Below, piece after piece: positions 23,001 through 30,319 of a stretch of DNA of 32,350 bases; position 1 is the stretch's first letter, and each line of letters begins with the position of its first letter. The DNA lies in the NCBI GenBank assembly GCA_003246255.1, contig QKAX01000094.1:1-32350 (forward strand), read 5' to 3'. Origin of the DNA: Demequina lutea (lineage in GTDB: Bacteria > Actinomycetota > Actinomycetes > Actinomycetales > Demequinaceae). The notes under the pieces were generated by a model. The model had not been told where the DNA came from and did not search any database. It saw only the letters and a list, made by a program, of their open reading frames with translations. The translations under genes and the position numbers were made by a program.

Positions 23001-23345
23001 GAGAGCATCCTCGAAGGTGCTCATGTCGTCGCGCGGCCGGGTGCGGATGCCCTTGTTGATGAGGTCCATGCCCGTGCGTCGCACGATGGTGAAGAGGTAG
23101 GCGCGGAAGGCAAGGTCGGGGCCGTCGCCCTGTTGCAGCGCCCGCAACACGCGCGAGAAGGACTCGGAGACCACGTCATCGATGTCCGACGCGGCGTTGG
23201 TGTACTGCGCCGCAACCTTGCGTGCGGCGTCGGCGTGGCGCTCGTAGAGCACGCCAAAGGCAGCCGAGTCGCCGGCGCGCACACCGGCAATCAGCTCGGG
23301 ATCGCTGGACGTCTCCGTCCACAGCGCGATCTGGTTCTGCCCCAT
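20082..23345 (-). CDS. ECF sigma factor fused to a zinc anti-sigma motif, membrane segments and exported ectodomain
   Basis: This 1087-residue protein starts with an ECF sigma factor: region 2 (about 28-95, with [17 protein letters not shown]) and region 4 (about 135-190, with [21 protein letters not shown] on reading). A canonical zinc anti-sigma motif follows, H227-x3-C231-x2-C234. Next comes a very Gly/Ala-rich stretch (250-420) with plausible membrane helices near 250-268 and 386-420. An export-type Gly/Thr/Asp/Pro linker spans about 425-620. The ectodomain (625-1087) has a DUF11-like strand set ([20 protein letters not shown]) and a module with GEWSVADV and [12 protein letters not shown]. 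It also has four Cys able to pair. ATG 23345 has GGAAAGG upstream. The sigma part would be tethered inside the membrane. The signal and release mechanism are unknown. Confidence 0.85.
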   Translation of the reverse strand: MGQNQIALWTETSSDPELIAGVRAGDSAAFGVLYERHADAARKVAAQYTNAASDIDDVVSESFSRVLRALQQGDGPDLAFRAYLFTIVRRTGMDLINKGIRTRPRDDMSTFEDALGYEAASDEPAMAGFEQSLVADAFKSLPERWQAVLWYTEVEKKSPKEIAPLLGLTANGVAALSYRAREALRQAYLQQHLAGADDVDCIEVNTQLGAFVRGGLSKREAARVDNHVQLCPKCAALIAELEDVNRGMRAVIAPLILGAAGLGALQGGLPIGGAFGTGAAAAGGAGAGAGTGAGIAGAGTGGVAAGAGGAAAIVGAGVAAMLTSGGAPAPAAVGAAGAGAAGSTAGAGGAATSAIGAAAGAGTAVGAGAATGAGVAAGASVGAGAGIGGLLAGAGALLLPAAAVVGVASVAIAGAGFFGAISGDPTGDPGLPPQAQTGPVPHDDAAGDGSGSAARDGGVASESTTTPSDAATDPGDGTTDAPPSTDSHPGATRGGTSGGTSGTGAGTGTSTGTGTGDGSGTGTGDGSGTGTSTGTGTGDGTGDGTGTGTGAGAGAGTGTSGGTGTGTGSGPGDGSGAGTGTDPGTGSGSGSGDGTGTGTDPGTGSGDGTGDGPGSGDVPPAAPVALLSLAKAPLDYLEIPHTNPRLAMSLSNTGDGAADDITAQITLPAGLTFGPPPGGAAALSAFPAQRLAAYMEFATTGAFAAGDWTCTYADGNATADCLLTTLGAGGASRLELPVSVGGALAHDASTSFKVASGDQSIDYSVLTGVEQNEEDVDVVYSDEGHLAAMHVGATLMGCDQRDSSCVAVMSSAGSTTNSSANNNSWTMLALNEAGGTSNSSSSMLQLPAGAHVTYASLEWAANRYSTDAFSGPLDAARLRAPGQAQYLDITADSVSQTYDPDGRVYYQARADVTDLVDEFGSGEWSVADVALAATRKDPNSTYFGGWALTIVYADPTLANSRVALFDGSEWVSTANKADFTFSTNSRAQVTLGWTAWEGDRALIGDRIDVDGDTYAPMRWDGTRSFVGDSGNAADSTATGGLYANALGVDVKLFRPGTVPAGVHTVTVRSSGDNFLLSTLTVTIADDE
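21490..21860 (-). repeat. Low-complexity Gly-Thr/Asp repeat in the sigma-fusion gene
   Basis: Short imperfect repeats of 6-18 bases, built on plus-strand units such as CCGGTTCCCGTTCCGG, encode runs of GTGTG, GDGSGTG and GTDPGTG. This is the stalk between membrane and ectodomain. Repeat number is likely to vary between strains. Confidence 0.85.
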
Positions 23346-23358
23346 AGCGCCTTTCCGT

Positions 23359-23378
23359 TTTGTCCCCGGCGAGACAAA
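23359..23378. promoter_or_regulatory. Inverted repeat before the sigma-fusion gene
   Basis: TTTGTC (23359-23364) and GACAAA (23373-23378) are separated by 8 bases, just upstream of the ribosome binding site. A third copy, CCTTTGTC (23434-23441), lies about 60 bases further upstream. It may be an operator or leader hairpin. No regulator is known. Confidence 0.4.
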
Positions 23379-23525
23379 GGTCACACTATGTTCCCTCGCA
23401 CCCCATCGTGCGCACAAGAACACGCGGCAGTGGCCTTTGTCACAAACCTCGACCATCTTGGTGCATTTCTGAAGTTTTTTGAAGACCTCGCGTCATAGGG
23501 TGTGCACTCGCCCCTCTCATGGGGC

Positions 23526-24299
23526 ATGACAGGCAATGAGCACTCCACGAGCGAGGTCGGCACGTCCGACCTGTTGCTCCTGTGGCAGTCGCGCAGCATC
23601 GACTCCGTGTGGCTGCGCCCCGGCGATTGGTACACGCCTGCCGCCGAGGCTCTGGTCGAGGCTCTCGAGGCCCGCCTGGACACGGCGCCCGCGGCGTTCC
23701 GCCTGGGTCAGGCCCGCTCCGAGGCTGGAGTGGGCATCACCGAGGCCATCGACGACATGGCGGTGCTCTTCAAGTCGGCCGGATATGAGACGGCTCCCAT
23801 CCGGTCCGTCCGCGCGCTGTGCGCCGGCTGGACAGAGGGCACCGTCGCGGCACCTTCGGTTCCTCAGATGGCCGATGCGGAGTCGGGCCTGGGCAGCGCC
23901 GAGTACCTCACGCAGCGGTTGGCGGAGGTGTACGGCTCGGCGACGCGCCACGGCACCACGGTGCCGCAGACGCACGCGCTGGTGATGATCGACGTGACGG
24001 CGGATGACTCGGACCCGTGGCAGCGCATGGCGCGCAACGCGGCCGTTGGTCAGGCGCTCAAGGGCGCCTATGGCGACGGCTACCCCATGTCGCGCTTGGG
24101 CGATGGCCTCTACGCCGTCCTCGTCGAGCGCGGACCGATGCTGGGCCACGGCATCGCGGTGCTGCGCGACCACATTTCCGAGCGGGCGATCACGATGCGG
24201 GTGGGGAACCTGGTGCGACAGCCCCCGCGTGTATGGATCGAATCGCTGCCAGAGACCCACCGCTACGCGCACGAGCTGATCGACTCGCTGCAGCGGTAG
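23526..24299 (+). CDS. Protein with a degenerate GGDEF domain
   Basis: This 257-residue soluble protein has an N-terminal helical part of unknown type. From about residue 117 it follows a GGDEF domain: DAESGLGSAEYLTQRLAEV corresponds to the usual D-x-LTGL-x-NR start, and HALVMIDV to the LxxxDxD strand. SRLGDGLYAVLV (189-200) stands where active enzymes have RLGGDEFAVLL. The signature is GDGLY and lacks the catalytic acidic residues, so diguanylate cyclase activity is not expected. It could bind a nucleotide or serve as a protein-interaction module (inference). The start is uncertain: ATG 23526 is used, GTG 23502 is in frame, and neither has a good ribosome binding site. It is divergent from the sigma-fusion gene and ends at a strong terminator. 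Confidence 0.75.
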   Translation: MTGNEHSTSEVGTSDLLLLWQSRSIDSVWLRPGDWYTPAAEALVEALEARLDTAPAAFRLGQARSEAGVGITEAIDDMAVLFKSAGYETAPIRSVRALCAGWTEGTVAAPSVPQMADAESGLGSAEYLTQRLAEVYGSATRHGTTVPQTHALVMIDVTADDSDPWQRMARNAAVGQALKGAYGDGYPMSRLGDGLYAVLVERGPMLGHGIAVLRDHISERAITMRVGNLVRQPPRVWIESLPETHRYAHELIDSLQR

Positions 24300-24304
24300 A
24301 AGGG

Positions 24305-24349
24305 GACAAGCGGTGCGTGGCGAGCTGAGGGCGCCACGCACCGCTTGTC
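24305..24349. terminator. Strong bidirectional terminator
   Basis: A perfect 18-bp stem (24305-24322 with 24332-24349, core ACAAGCGGTGCGTGGCG) has a 9-base loop and is followed by TTTCC. It separates the degenerate-GGDEF gene from the convergent exporter operon. Confidence 0.85.
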
Positions 24350-24374
24350 TTTCCGGTGGGGTGGCTGCGCCGAC

Positions 24375-25208
24375 CTACGCCCTGCGGTTGTAGGCGCGGA
24401 TCGCGAGCGGCGCGAACACCACCACAAAGATGCCGCACCACACGAGCGTCCAGGTGACGGGTCCCACCCAGTCGCCGTTGTTCGACATGACGGGCCCCGC
24501 GGCAGGGTCGTTCCACAGCGCGCGCAGCGCGAGCACCAGGTGCGACAGCGGGTTGGCGTTCGCGAAGGCGGCGAGCCAGCCGGGCATCGACTCGGTGGGC
24601 ACGAACGCGTTTGACGCGAACGTGAGCGGGAACAGCGTCATGAAGACGATGCCCTGCACGGCGCGCTCGGTGCGCGCGATGAGGCCCACGAGCATCGGCG
24701 CCCAGGCGAGGCACATGGCAAACAGGATCGCGAGCGCGCAGCCTGCCACGAACTTCACGGGGTCGGTCTCGATCCGGTAGCCCAGCGCGTAGCCGGTGCC
24801 GAGCATCACGGCGATGAGCAGCAGGCCGCGCACCACGTCGCCCAGGGCCGCGCCAAACAGCGGCGCGATGCGCGAGATGGGGAGCGCCCGGAAGCGGTCA
24901 AAGATGCCCTTCTCCATGTCGGCTTTGAGCTGGATGCCGATGCCCACGGACGCGAACGCGATGTTCTGGCCGATGAGTCCTGTCACCAGTAGCGGCAGGT
25001 AGTCGGACGTGGAGCCCGCAATCGCGCCGCCAAAGATGTACGTGAACAGCAGCGTGAACATGATGGGCGAGAGCGTCACGTCGATGAGGCCCTCGGGGGT
25101 GCGCCATGTCTTGATGAGCGAGCGCTTGGCGAGCACCCACGAGTGGCGGACCACGTCGAGCGGGCCGTGGGGGATCGTGGAGACCTCGTGGGTGGCGGTG
25201 CTGGTCAT
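24375..25208 (-). CDS. ABC-2 exporter permease, DrrB-like
   Basis: This 277-residue membrane protein has six predicted helices, about 55-80, 85-110, 135-160, 168-192, 198-220 and 245-270. The N-terminal region RSLIKTWRTPEGLIDVTLSP and the loop DMEKGIFDRFRALPISRIAP are hallmarks of the daunorubicin-resistance DrrB and ABC-2 permease family. It forms an exporter with the ATPase upstream, whose stop codon overlaps its start (ATGA). ATG 25208 is the true start. The frame stays open far upstream only as a shadow of the ATPase gene. Substrate is unknown; relatives export lipids, antibiotics or glycolipids. Confidence 0.92.
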   Translation of the reverse strand: MTSTATHEVSTIPHGPLDVVRHSWVLAKRSLIKTWRTPEGLIDVTLSPIMFTLLFTYIFGGAIAGSTSDYLPLLVTGLIGQNIAFASVGIGIQLKADMEKGIFDRFRALPISRIAPLFGAALGDVVRGLLLIAVMLGTGYALGYRIETDPVKFVAGCALAILFAMCLAWAPMLVGLIARTERAVQGIVFMTLFPLTFASNAFVPTESMPGWLAAFANANPLSHLVLALRALWNDPAAGPVMSNNGDWVGPVTWTLVWCGIFVVVFAPLAIRAYNRRA

Positions 25209-26191
25209 GCGCTGGCCTCCTCGCTGGCCTCGGCGGCGGCGGGCTTTGAGCGCTCGCCCGTGAGCGTGAAGAACACCTCGTCGAGGCTCGGCAGCAACAG
25301 CGACAGCTCCGTGACCTCGATGTGTGCCTGTGCGAGCCGCGCCACGGCGTGACCCAGAGCGGCATCGTCGGTGACGGGGATCGCGAACTCGCCCGGCCGC
25401 GGCTCGCCGATGGTGGCCCCGTCTGCGCCCAGGCCCAGCAGAATCTCCTTGACGTCGCCGCCCCGCGCGGCGTCGGCCGGGCGTACCCGCAGTGTCTGCG
25501 AACCGACCACGCGCTTGAGGTTCTCGGAGGTGTCGTGCGCGATCACCTCGCCGTGGTTGATGACCACGATGTCGTCGGCCAGGGCATCGGCCTCCTCCAA
25601 GTACTGCGTGGTGAGCAGCACCGATGTGCCGCGCCCCACGATGTCGCGCACCACGTCCCACATGTCCTCGCGCTTGGCGGGGTCGAGGCCCGTGGTGGGC
25701 TCGTCGAGGAACACGATCTCGGGGTGCCCGGTGAGCGAGGCCGCCAGGTCGAGCCGACGCCGCATGCCGCCCGAGTAGGTCTTGGCGTTGCGGTCGGCGG
25801 CGTCGGTGAGGTCGAACCACTCGAGCAGCTCCGCGGCGCGCGCCTTGGCCGTCGCGCTGCGCATGTTGAGCAGCTCGCCGATCATGCGGAGGTTTTCGCG
25901 GCCTGTCAGCTCCTCGTCGATCGACGCGTACTGCTGGCCCGTGAGGCCCACGCGCTTGCGCACCTCGCGCGGCTGCGTGGCCACGTCGAAGCCAGCGACC
26001 GTGGCGCGCCCGGCATCGGGCCTCAAGAGGGTGGCAAGGATGCGCACGGCGGTGGTCTTGCCGGCGCCGTTGGGCCCGAGCACTCCAAGCACCTTGCCGC
26101 GCGGCACTTGGAACGAGACGCCCTTGAGCGCCTTGGTGTCCTTGAAGGACTTGACGAGGCCATCCGCCTCCACAGCGATGTCGGTGGACAT
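25205..26191 (-). CDS. ABC exporter ATPase, DrrA-like
   Basis: This 328-residue ATPase is paired with the DrrB-like permease. It has Walker A GPNGAGKT (39-46), Q-loop GLTGQQYASIDEELTGRENL, signature YSGGMRRRLDLAASL, Walker B IVFLDEPTTGLDP and H-loop LLTTQYLEEAD. The C-terminal domain reads ...LSLLLPSLDEVFFTLTGE, the motif typical of DrrA proteins that helps couple to the permease. ATG 26191 (MSTDIAVEADGL) lies 6 bases after TACCGT without a Shine-Dalgarno, so it is probably leaderless. A longer reading from 26284 runs into the divergent DUF167 gene and is rejected. Substrate is unknown. Confidence 0.95.
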   Translation of the reverse strand: MSTDIAVEADGLVKSFKDTKALKGVSFQVPRGKVLGVLGPNGAGKTTAVRILATLLRPDAGRATVAGFDVATQPREVRKRVGLTGQQYASIDEELTGRENLRMIGELLNMRSATAKARAAELLEWFDLTDAADRNAKTYSGGMRRRLDLAASLTGHPEIVFLDEPTTGLDPAKREDMWDVVRDIVGRGTSVLLTTQYLEEADALADDIVVINHGEVIAHDTSENLKRVVGSQTLRVRPADAARGGDVKEILLGLGADGATIGEPRPGEFAIPVTDDAALGHAVARLAQAHIEVTELSLLLPSLDEVFFTLTGERSKPAAAEASEEASA

Positions 26192-26197
26192 GGCACC

Positions 26198-26203
26198 ACG
26201 GTA
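26198..26203 (-). promoter_or_regulatory. Candidate -10 element for the leaderless DrrA-like gene
   Basis: TACCGT on the minus strand ends 6 bases before the ATG at 26191. An identical hexamer with the same spacing serves the divergent DUF167 gene. Confidence 0.5.
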
Positions 26204-26247
26204 GGGACAACCTCCGACACGCGCGCGCTGAGCCGGTCCGGCGCCGC

Positions 26248-26253
26248 TACCGT
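26248..26253 (+). promoter_or_regulatory. Candidate -10 element for the leaderless DUF167 gene
   Basis: TACCGT ends 6 bases before ATG 26260. The GGAG after it is only two bases from the ATG, too close to act as a ribosome binding site. Confidence 0.5.
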
Positions 26254-26259
26254 GGAGCC

Positions 26260-26487
26260 ATGGCGCGCCACCGCATCCAGGCAAAGCCCGGCAGCAAGAA
26301 GGGCCCGATGGTGGAGCCAGGCGCCGACGGTGTGCTCACCGTTTACGTACGGGAACGGGCTGTCGACGGCGCGGCCAACGAGGGCGTGATTGCCGCGCTC
26401 GCGGAGCACTTTGGGGTGCGCAAGCGCGACGTGAGGATCGTGAGTGGGCACACGGCCCGCATCAAGACAGTCGAGGTGGACGCGTAG
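26260..26487 (+). CDS. DUF167 (YggU) family protein
   Basis: This 75-residue protein shows the DUF167 pattern IQAKPGSKK near the start, then VYVRERAVDGAANEGVIAAL, in which RA.DG.AN is the family hallmark. It ends in VRIVSGHTARIKTVEV. The fold is a small alpha/beta domain. The function is not established. The length is normal for stand-alone members. It is divergent from the DrrAB-like operon. Confidence 0.88.
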   Translation: MARHRIQAKPGSKKGPMVEPGADGVLTVYVRERAVDGAANEGVIAALAEHFGVRKRDVRIVSGHTARIKTVEVDA

Positions 26488-26499
26488 TCTGCGCAAACT

Positions 26500-26530
26500 G
26501 TGAGCAAGCCACAGGCGATTGCTCCTCACT
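26500..26530. terminator. Weak hairpin after DUF167
   Basis: GTGAGCAA and TTGCTCctCAC form an imperfect stem around about 11 bases in the gap before the GGDEF-EAL gene. It may be a weak terminator or an operator. Confidence 0.3.
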
Positions 26531-26560
26531 GCCCCCCGGTGTAGGGACGATAGGTGACGC

Positions 26561-28873
26561 ATGAATCGTCCTCGCGCCGCCGTGTCTGTTGCGCGGCTGC
26601 GTCAGGCCGTCACGCGCCTTCCAGCCCCCGTGTTGCTCCTTCTCGTTGCACTGGGTAGCGGCTGGGTAGGGCTGCTCGCGTGGCTCATCATCGTGGGCCC
26701 TGGTGACTACCCCGATCGTGACGCGACGCTGTACCCCGCGCTCATGTTCGGTGCCTCGGGGTTGACGATCGCGCGAGGGATCGTACGCCGCAGCGATAGG
26801 TCGGTGTGGGTACTGCTGGGTCTTGCCATGGCCCTCTCGGCCGTCGCGGATCTCATCTATGCCAGCGTGGTCTCGAGAGCCGACGTTGACGCGTTTCCCA
26901 CTGTGGCCGATCCCGTATACCTCTCGTATTACCCGCTCGCGGTCGCGGGCGTGGTCACCTACGTGCGTCGTCGGGCGAGGAACGTGCCCCGCGTGGTGTG
27001 GACCGACGGCGTGACGCTGGCGCTTGCCGCTGGTGCCCTCGTGGGCGCGATCTTCCTTGCCCCACTCACCGAGACGCTGACCGGAGGTCCGCTGGCAATC
27101 CTCGTGGGTGCCGCATATCCCGTGGGCGACACCGTGGTGATGCTGATCGCCGCCGTCGGCGTCGCGATCGTGGGCCTCCGGCGGGGCGAGTCGCTGGTGT
27201 GGCTTGGTGGAGCGATGGTGGTCTCGGGGCTCGCCGACCTCATCTACTGGAACGAGCTGGCCTCCGGCGCCTACGTCGAGGGGACGTGGCTCGACGCGCT
27301 GTGGCCGTTGAGCGCGCTGCTGTGTGCGGTGGGCGCGTGGGTCCCCGTGAGCGACAGGGCAGAAGAGGCGCACGGCGCCCGCGGTCTCATGGTGGTGCCC
27401 GCCGGCACGGTGGTGGCCGCCACCGGCACCTTGCTTTTTGGCACGTTCCACCATACGCCGCTCGTGACGGTGGTCATGGCCGTGGTGGCCATGGCGGGCG
27501 TGCTGCAGCGCCTCAACGGCACCGTGCGGCACACGCTCATGATGATGGATGCGCGCCGCGACGCCAGCACTGACGACCTCACCGGTCTATTGAACCGGCG
27601 TGGCTTCACCACCGCGGCGCAGCGCGAGCTCGCTGCCCGTGTGCACGGCGTGCCAGTGGCGCTGTTGCATGCCGACCTCGATGGCTTCAAGGAGGTCAAC
27701 GACAGCCTGGGTCACGAGGCCGGCGACACAGTCCTCAAGGCCGTCACCGCCAGGCTCGCTGCCGACATCGATGCCCCGGGCATCCTGCTGGGCCGCCTGG
27801 GAGGAGACGAGTTTGCCGTGCTCGTGCCGCGCGCGATGGCGGTCGAGGCGAGCGGGGTGGCGGCGCGCATGCGCCAGGCGCTCGGCGCGCCGTTTGAGGT
27901 GGCTGGCACGCACATCACCCTGGATGTGAGCGTGGGGATCTCCGTGGCGCCCTACGACGGCCAAGACCTGTCCACGCTGCTGCGCCGCGCCGACATCGCG
28001 ATGTATCGAGCAAAGGCCGATCGCCAGGGCGTGGCGATCTTTGACAGTTCGGTGGATGAGGCGGGTGAGGGTCACCTGCAGCGAGTGGCGGAGCTGCGAC
28101 GTGCGATCAGCGCTGGCGAGCTTGCGCTGCACTATCAGCCAAAGATTGCGCTGGCGACGGGCCGCGCCGAGGGAGTCGAGGCGCTCGTGAGGTGGAACCG
28201 TCCCGGACACGGTGTCGTGCCGCCCGATCGGTTCCTGCCGCTCGCCGCGAAGGCTGGCCTCATGGGTGCGGTGACCTCGACGGTGCTGGAGCTCGCTGCC
28301 GTGCAGGCCGCCTCGTGGCGTAGGGCGGGCATTGAGCTGCCCATCGCCGTCAACATCCCCGCCTCGGCGCTGGTGGACGAGGGGCTACCCGGCCAGATCT
28401 CCGTGCTACTCTCGCACCACGGACTGCCAGGCGACGCGCTGCAGGTGGAGATCACCGAGGAGGCGCTGTTGAAGGATCGCGAGCGGGCTCAGCGGGTGCT
28501 CGCCGGTCTGCGGTCCTTGGGCGTGCGCGCCGCGATCGACGATTACGGCACCGGCTACTCGTCCCTCGTGTACCTCCATGAACTGGTGGTGGACGAGGTC
28601 AAGATTGACCGGTCATTTGTGGTGCCGCTGCTGCTCGACGAGCGCTCCGGCTCGATCGTGAAGTCCACGATCGACCTGGTGCATTCGCTGGGCTTGCGCG
28701 TCGTGGCCGAGGGCATCGAGGAGGCGCGCGTGGCCGACGAGCTGGTGCGCATGGGCTGCGATACCGCGCAGGGCTACCACTGGACGAGGCCGCTTCCCGC
28801 CGACGAGTTTGACGCCTGGTATGCGATGCACCGCACGCTCTCGACGGCGTGCGGCGCGGAGCCAGTGGCCTAG
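26561..28873 (+). CDS. Membrane GGDEF-EAL cyclic-di-GMP protein
   Basis: This 770-residue protein can make and/or break cyclic di-GMP. The N-terminal 320 residues hold about eight or nine hydrophobic helices with no recognised ligand domain. GGDEF follows (about 335-490), with DDLTGLLNRRGF, DLDGFKEVND and intact RLGGDEFAVLV. EAL follows (about 510-755), with EALVRW, EITEEAL, IDDYGTGYSS, DEVKIDRSFV, VVAEGIEE and AQGYHWTRPLP. The catalytic residues of both domains appear present, including the EAL Glu, the DD pair and the Lys. No RxxD inhibitory site is seen in the usual position. The ribosome binding site is weak (TAGGTG). The stop overlaps the stop of hspR on the other strand. No target effector is encoded nearby. 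Confidence 0.93.
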   Translation: MNRPRAAVSVARLRQAVTRLPAPVLLLLVALGSGWVGLLAWLIIVGPGDYPDRDATLYPALMFGASGLTIARGIVRRSDRSVWVLLGLAMALSAVADLIYASVVSRADVDAFPTVADPVYLSYYPLAVAGVVTYVRRRARNVPRVVWTDGVTLALAAGALVGAIFLAPLTETLTGGPLAILVGAAYPVGDTVVMLIAAVGVAIVGLRRGESLVWLGGAMVVSGLADLIYWNELASGAYVEGTWLDALWPLSALLCAVGAWVPVSDRAEEAHGARGLMVVPAGTVVAATGTLLFGTFHHTPLVTVVMAVVAMAGVLQRLNGTVRHTLMMMDARRDASTDDLTGLLNRRGFTTAAQRELAARVHGVPVALLHADLDGFKEVNDSLGHEAGDTVLKAVTARLAADIDAPGILLGRLGGDEFAVLVPRAMAVEASGVAARMRQALGAPFEVAGTHITLDVSVGISVAPYDGQDLSTLLRRADIAMYRAKADRQGVAIFDSSVDEAGEGHLQRVAELRRAISAGELALHYQPKIALATGRAEGVEALVRWNRPGHGVVPPDRFLPLAAKAGLMGAVTSTVLELAAVQAASWRRAGIELPIAVNIPASALVDEGLPGQISVLLSHHGLPGDALQVEITEEALLKDRERAQRVLAGLRSLGVRAAIDDYGTGYSSLVYLHELVVDEVKIDRSFVVPLLLDERSGSIVKSTIDLVHSLGLRVVAEGIEEARVADELVRMGCDTAQGYHWTRPLPADEFDAWYAMHRTLSTACGAEPVA

Positions 28874-29289
28874 TCGCCCGTCGTGGGGGAGCGCCACAGT
28901 ACGACCGCGCGGCCCTCGTCGCGTCGGCCGCGTCGGCCGCGCTCCACGATCACCACGTTGCCGCTCGCGCCCGCGGAGAAGACCCGGGAGCCGACGTCGG
29001 CACGGGGGCGCAGGCGCTCCACCTCGCGCTCAAGGCGCTCCACGTGCTTGCTGAGCGTCAGGATGCGCGCGATGCCTGCGAGGTTGATGCCCTCTTCTTG
29101 GCTCATGCGCTGCACCTCGCGCAGCACTGCCACGTCCCTCAGCGAGTAACGGCGGCCGCCACCAGGACGACGCTGGGGCACCACAAGCCCCAGGCGGTCG
29201 TACTGGCGCAGCGTCTGGGCGTGCATGCCCGCAAGCTCCGCCGCGGCGGAGATGAGGAACACGGGCTCGTCCACGTCTGGCTGCTCCAT
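28870..29289 (-). CDS. hspR: Heat-shock repressor HspR (MerR family)
   Basis: HspR represses the dnaK operon with DnaK as co-repressor. This 139-residue protein has the MerR-type winged helix with AAELAGMHAQTLRQYDRLGLV, RPGGGRRYSLRDVAVL and the helix RMSQEEGINLAGIARIL, all diagnostic of HspR. A coiled coil (HVERLEREVERLR) and an Arg-rich tail follow. GGAGAGG precedes the ATG. It closes the operon dnaK-grpE-dnaJ-hspR, the standard actinobacterial order. The binding site (HAIR) is expected before dnaK, outside the window. The gene ends head-on with the GGDEF-EAL gene, sharing CTAG. Confidence 0.95.
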   Translation of the reverse strand: MEQPDVDEPVFLISAAAELAGMHAQTLRQYDRLGLVVPQRRPGGGRRYSLRDVAVLREVQRMSQEEGINLAGIARILTLSKHVERLEREVERLRPRADVGSRVFSAGASGNVVIVERGRRGRRDEGRAVVLWRSPTTGD

Positions 29290-29359
29290 GACCTCTCCTT
29301 CCTGCCTTGTCTCTCAGGGTAGGGCGGGCGTGCCGCCCCTGACGGGTGACCTGCCGCGA

Positions 29360-30292
29360 CTACTTGGCCGCGTCGTCGTACAGCGCCTTGCGGGGATCTT
29401 CCTTGGCGGTCTCCAGGGCGAAGGCCTGGAGTGCCTCCCTGGCGTGCTTGTTGAGCTTGCTGGGCACGTACACGTCCACTCGAACCAGCAGGTCGCCAGT
29501 GCCCGTCTTGGTGACGAGGCCGCGGCCCTTGACGCGCAGCGTGGTGCCCGACGAGGTGCCCGGGGCCACCTTGACCTTGACGCGGTCGCCGGTCAGCGTG
29601 GGCACCTCGACGGTGGCGCCAAAGACCGCCTCGTCAAAGCTCACCGGCAGGCTCATGCGCAGGTTCTTGCCGTCCACCGTGAACACGGGGTGCTTGCTCA
29701 CGTGCACGGTCAGGATCAGGTCGCCTGCGGGGCCGCCGCCCTGGCCGGGTCGCCCCTTGCCGCGCAGGCGGATCTTCTGGCCGTCGGTCACGCCTGCGGG
29801 CAGGCGCGTGGAGATCTTCTGGCCGTCGAGCGACAGGCTCACGGTGGCGCCCTCCGCCGCCTGGCGGAACGATACCTCGGTGGCTGCCGCCACGTCGTTG
29901 CCCTTCTGCGGGCCGCGGTTGAAGCCGCCGAACAGGCCGCCGAGGATGTCCTCGAAGCCCTGCCCGCGCGTCTGGCCGCCGTTGAACATGCCGCCAAAGA
30001 CGTCCTCAAAGCCCGCTCCGCCGCCCGGGCCGCCCGCCTGGAAGCGGGCGCCTCCGGAGCCCATGGCGCGCACGGCGTCGTACTGCTGGCGGTCCTTGGG
30101 GTCGGAGAGCACGTTGTACGCCTCGCCCACCTCCTTGAACCGCTGCTCGGCCGCGGCGTCGCCCGGGTTGCGGTCCGGGTGAAGGTCGCGTGCGAGCTTG
30201 CGGTAGGCCTTCTTGATGTCGGTCTCGGAGGCGTCCTTTGGCACGCCGAGCGTCGCGTAGAAATCCTTGCTGAACCAATCCTGGCTTGTCAC
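29360..30292 (-). CDS. dnaJ: DnaJ-type co-chaperone lacking the zinc finger
   Basis: DnaJ stimulates the DnaK ATPase and delivers unfolded clients. This 310-residue protein has a J domain with HPD at 38-40, a Gly/Phe region (about 75-130) with [10 protein letters not shown]-like repeats, and the C-terminal substrate-binding domains. It has no CxxCxGxG motifs, so it is a type II (CbpA-like) J protein. GTG 30292 is supported by AAGGAGG five bases upstream. It lies between grpE and hspR in the heat-shock operon. A second, zinc-finger DnaJ is likely elsewhere, as in many actinobacteria (inference). Confidence 0.95.
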   Translation of the reverse strand: MTSQDWFSKDFYATLGVPKDASETDIKKAYRKLARDLHPDRNPGDAAAEQRFKEVGEAYNVLSDPKDRQQYDAVRAMGSGGARFQAGGPGGGAGFEDVFGGMFNGGQTRGQGFEDILGGLFGGFNRGPQKGNDVAAATEVSFRQAAEGATVSLSLDGQKISTRLPAGVTDGQKIRLRGKGRPGQGGGPAGDLILTVHVSKHPVFTVDGKNLRMSLPVSFDEAVFGATVEVPTLTGDRVKVKVAPGTSSGTTLRVKGRGLVTKTGTGDLLVRVDVYVPSKLNKHAREALQAFALETAKEDPRKALYDDAAK

Positions 30293-30319
30293 GGAAACCT
30301 CCTTCCGGCGGGGTAGTTG

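Noticed and set aside
23390-23394. ECF autoregulatory promoter (GGAAC on the minus strand) before the sigma-fusion gene
   Set aside because: A GTC follows, but at a spacing too short for usual ECF promoters. A single GGAAC is weak evidence.
24375-26210. A 611-residue single protein spanning the ATPase and permease region
   Set aside because: Only the last 277 residues are the permease. The first part reads the ATPase gene in the wrong frame.
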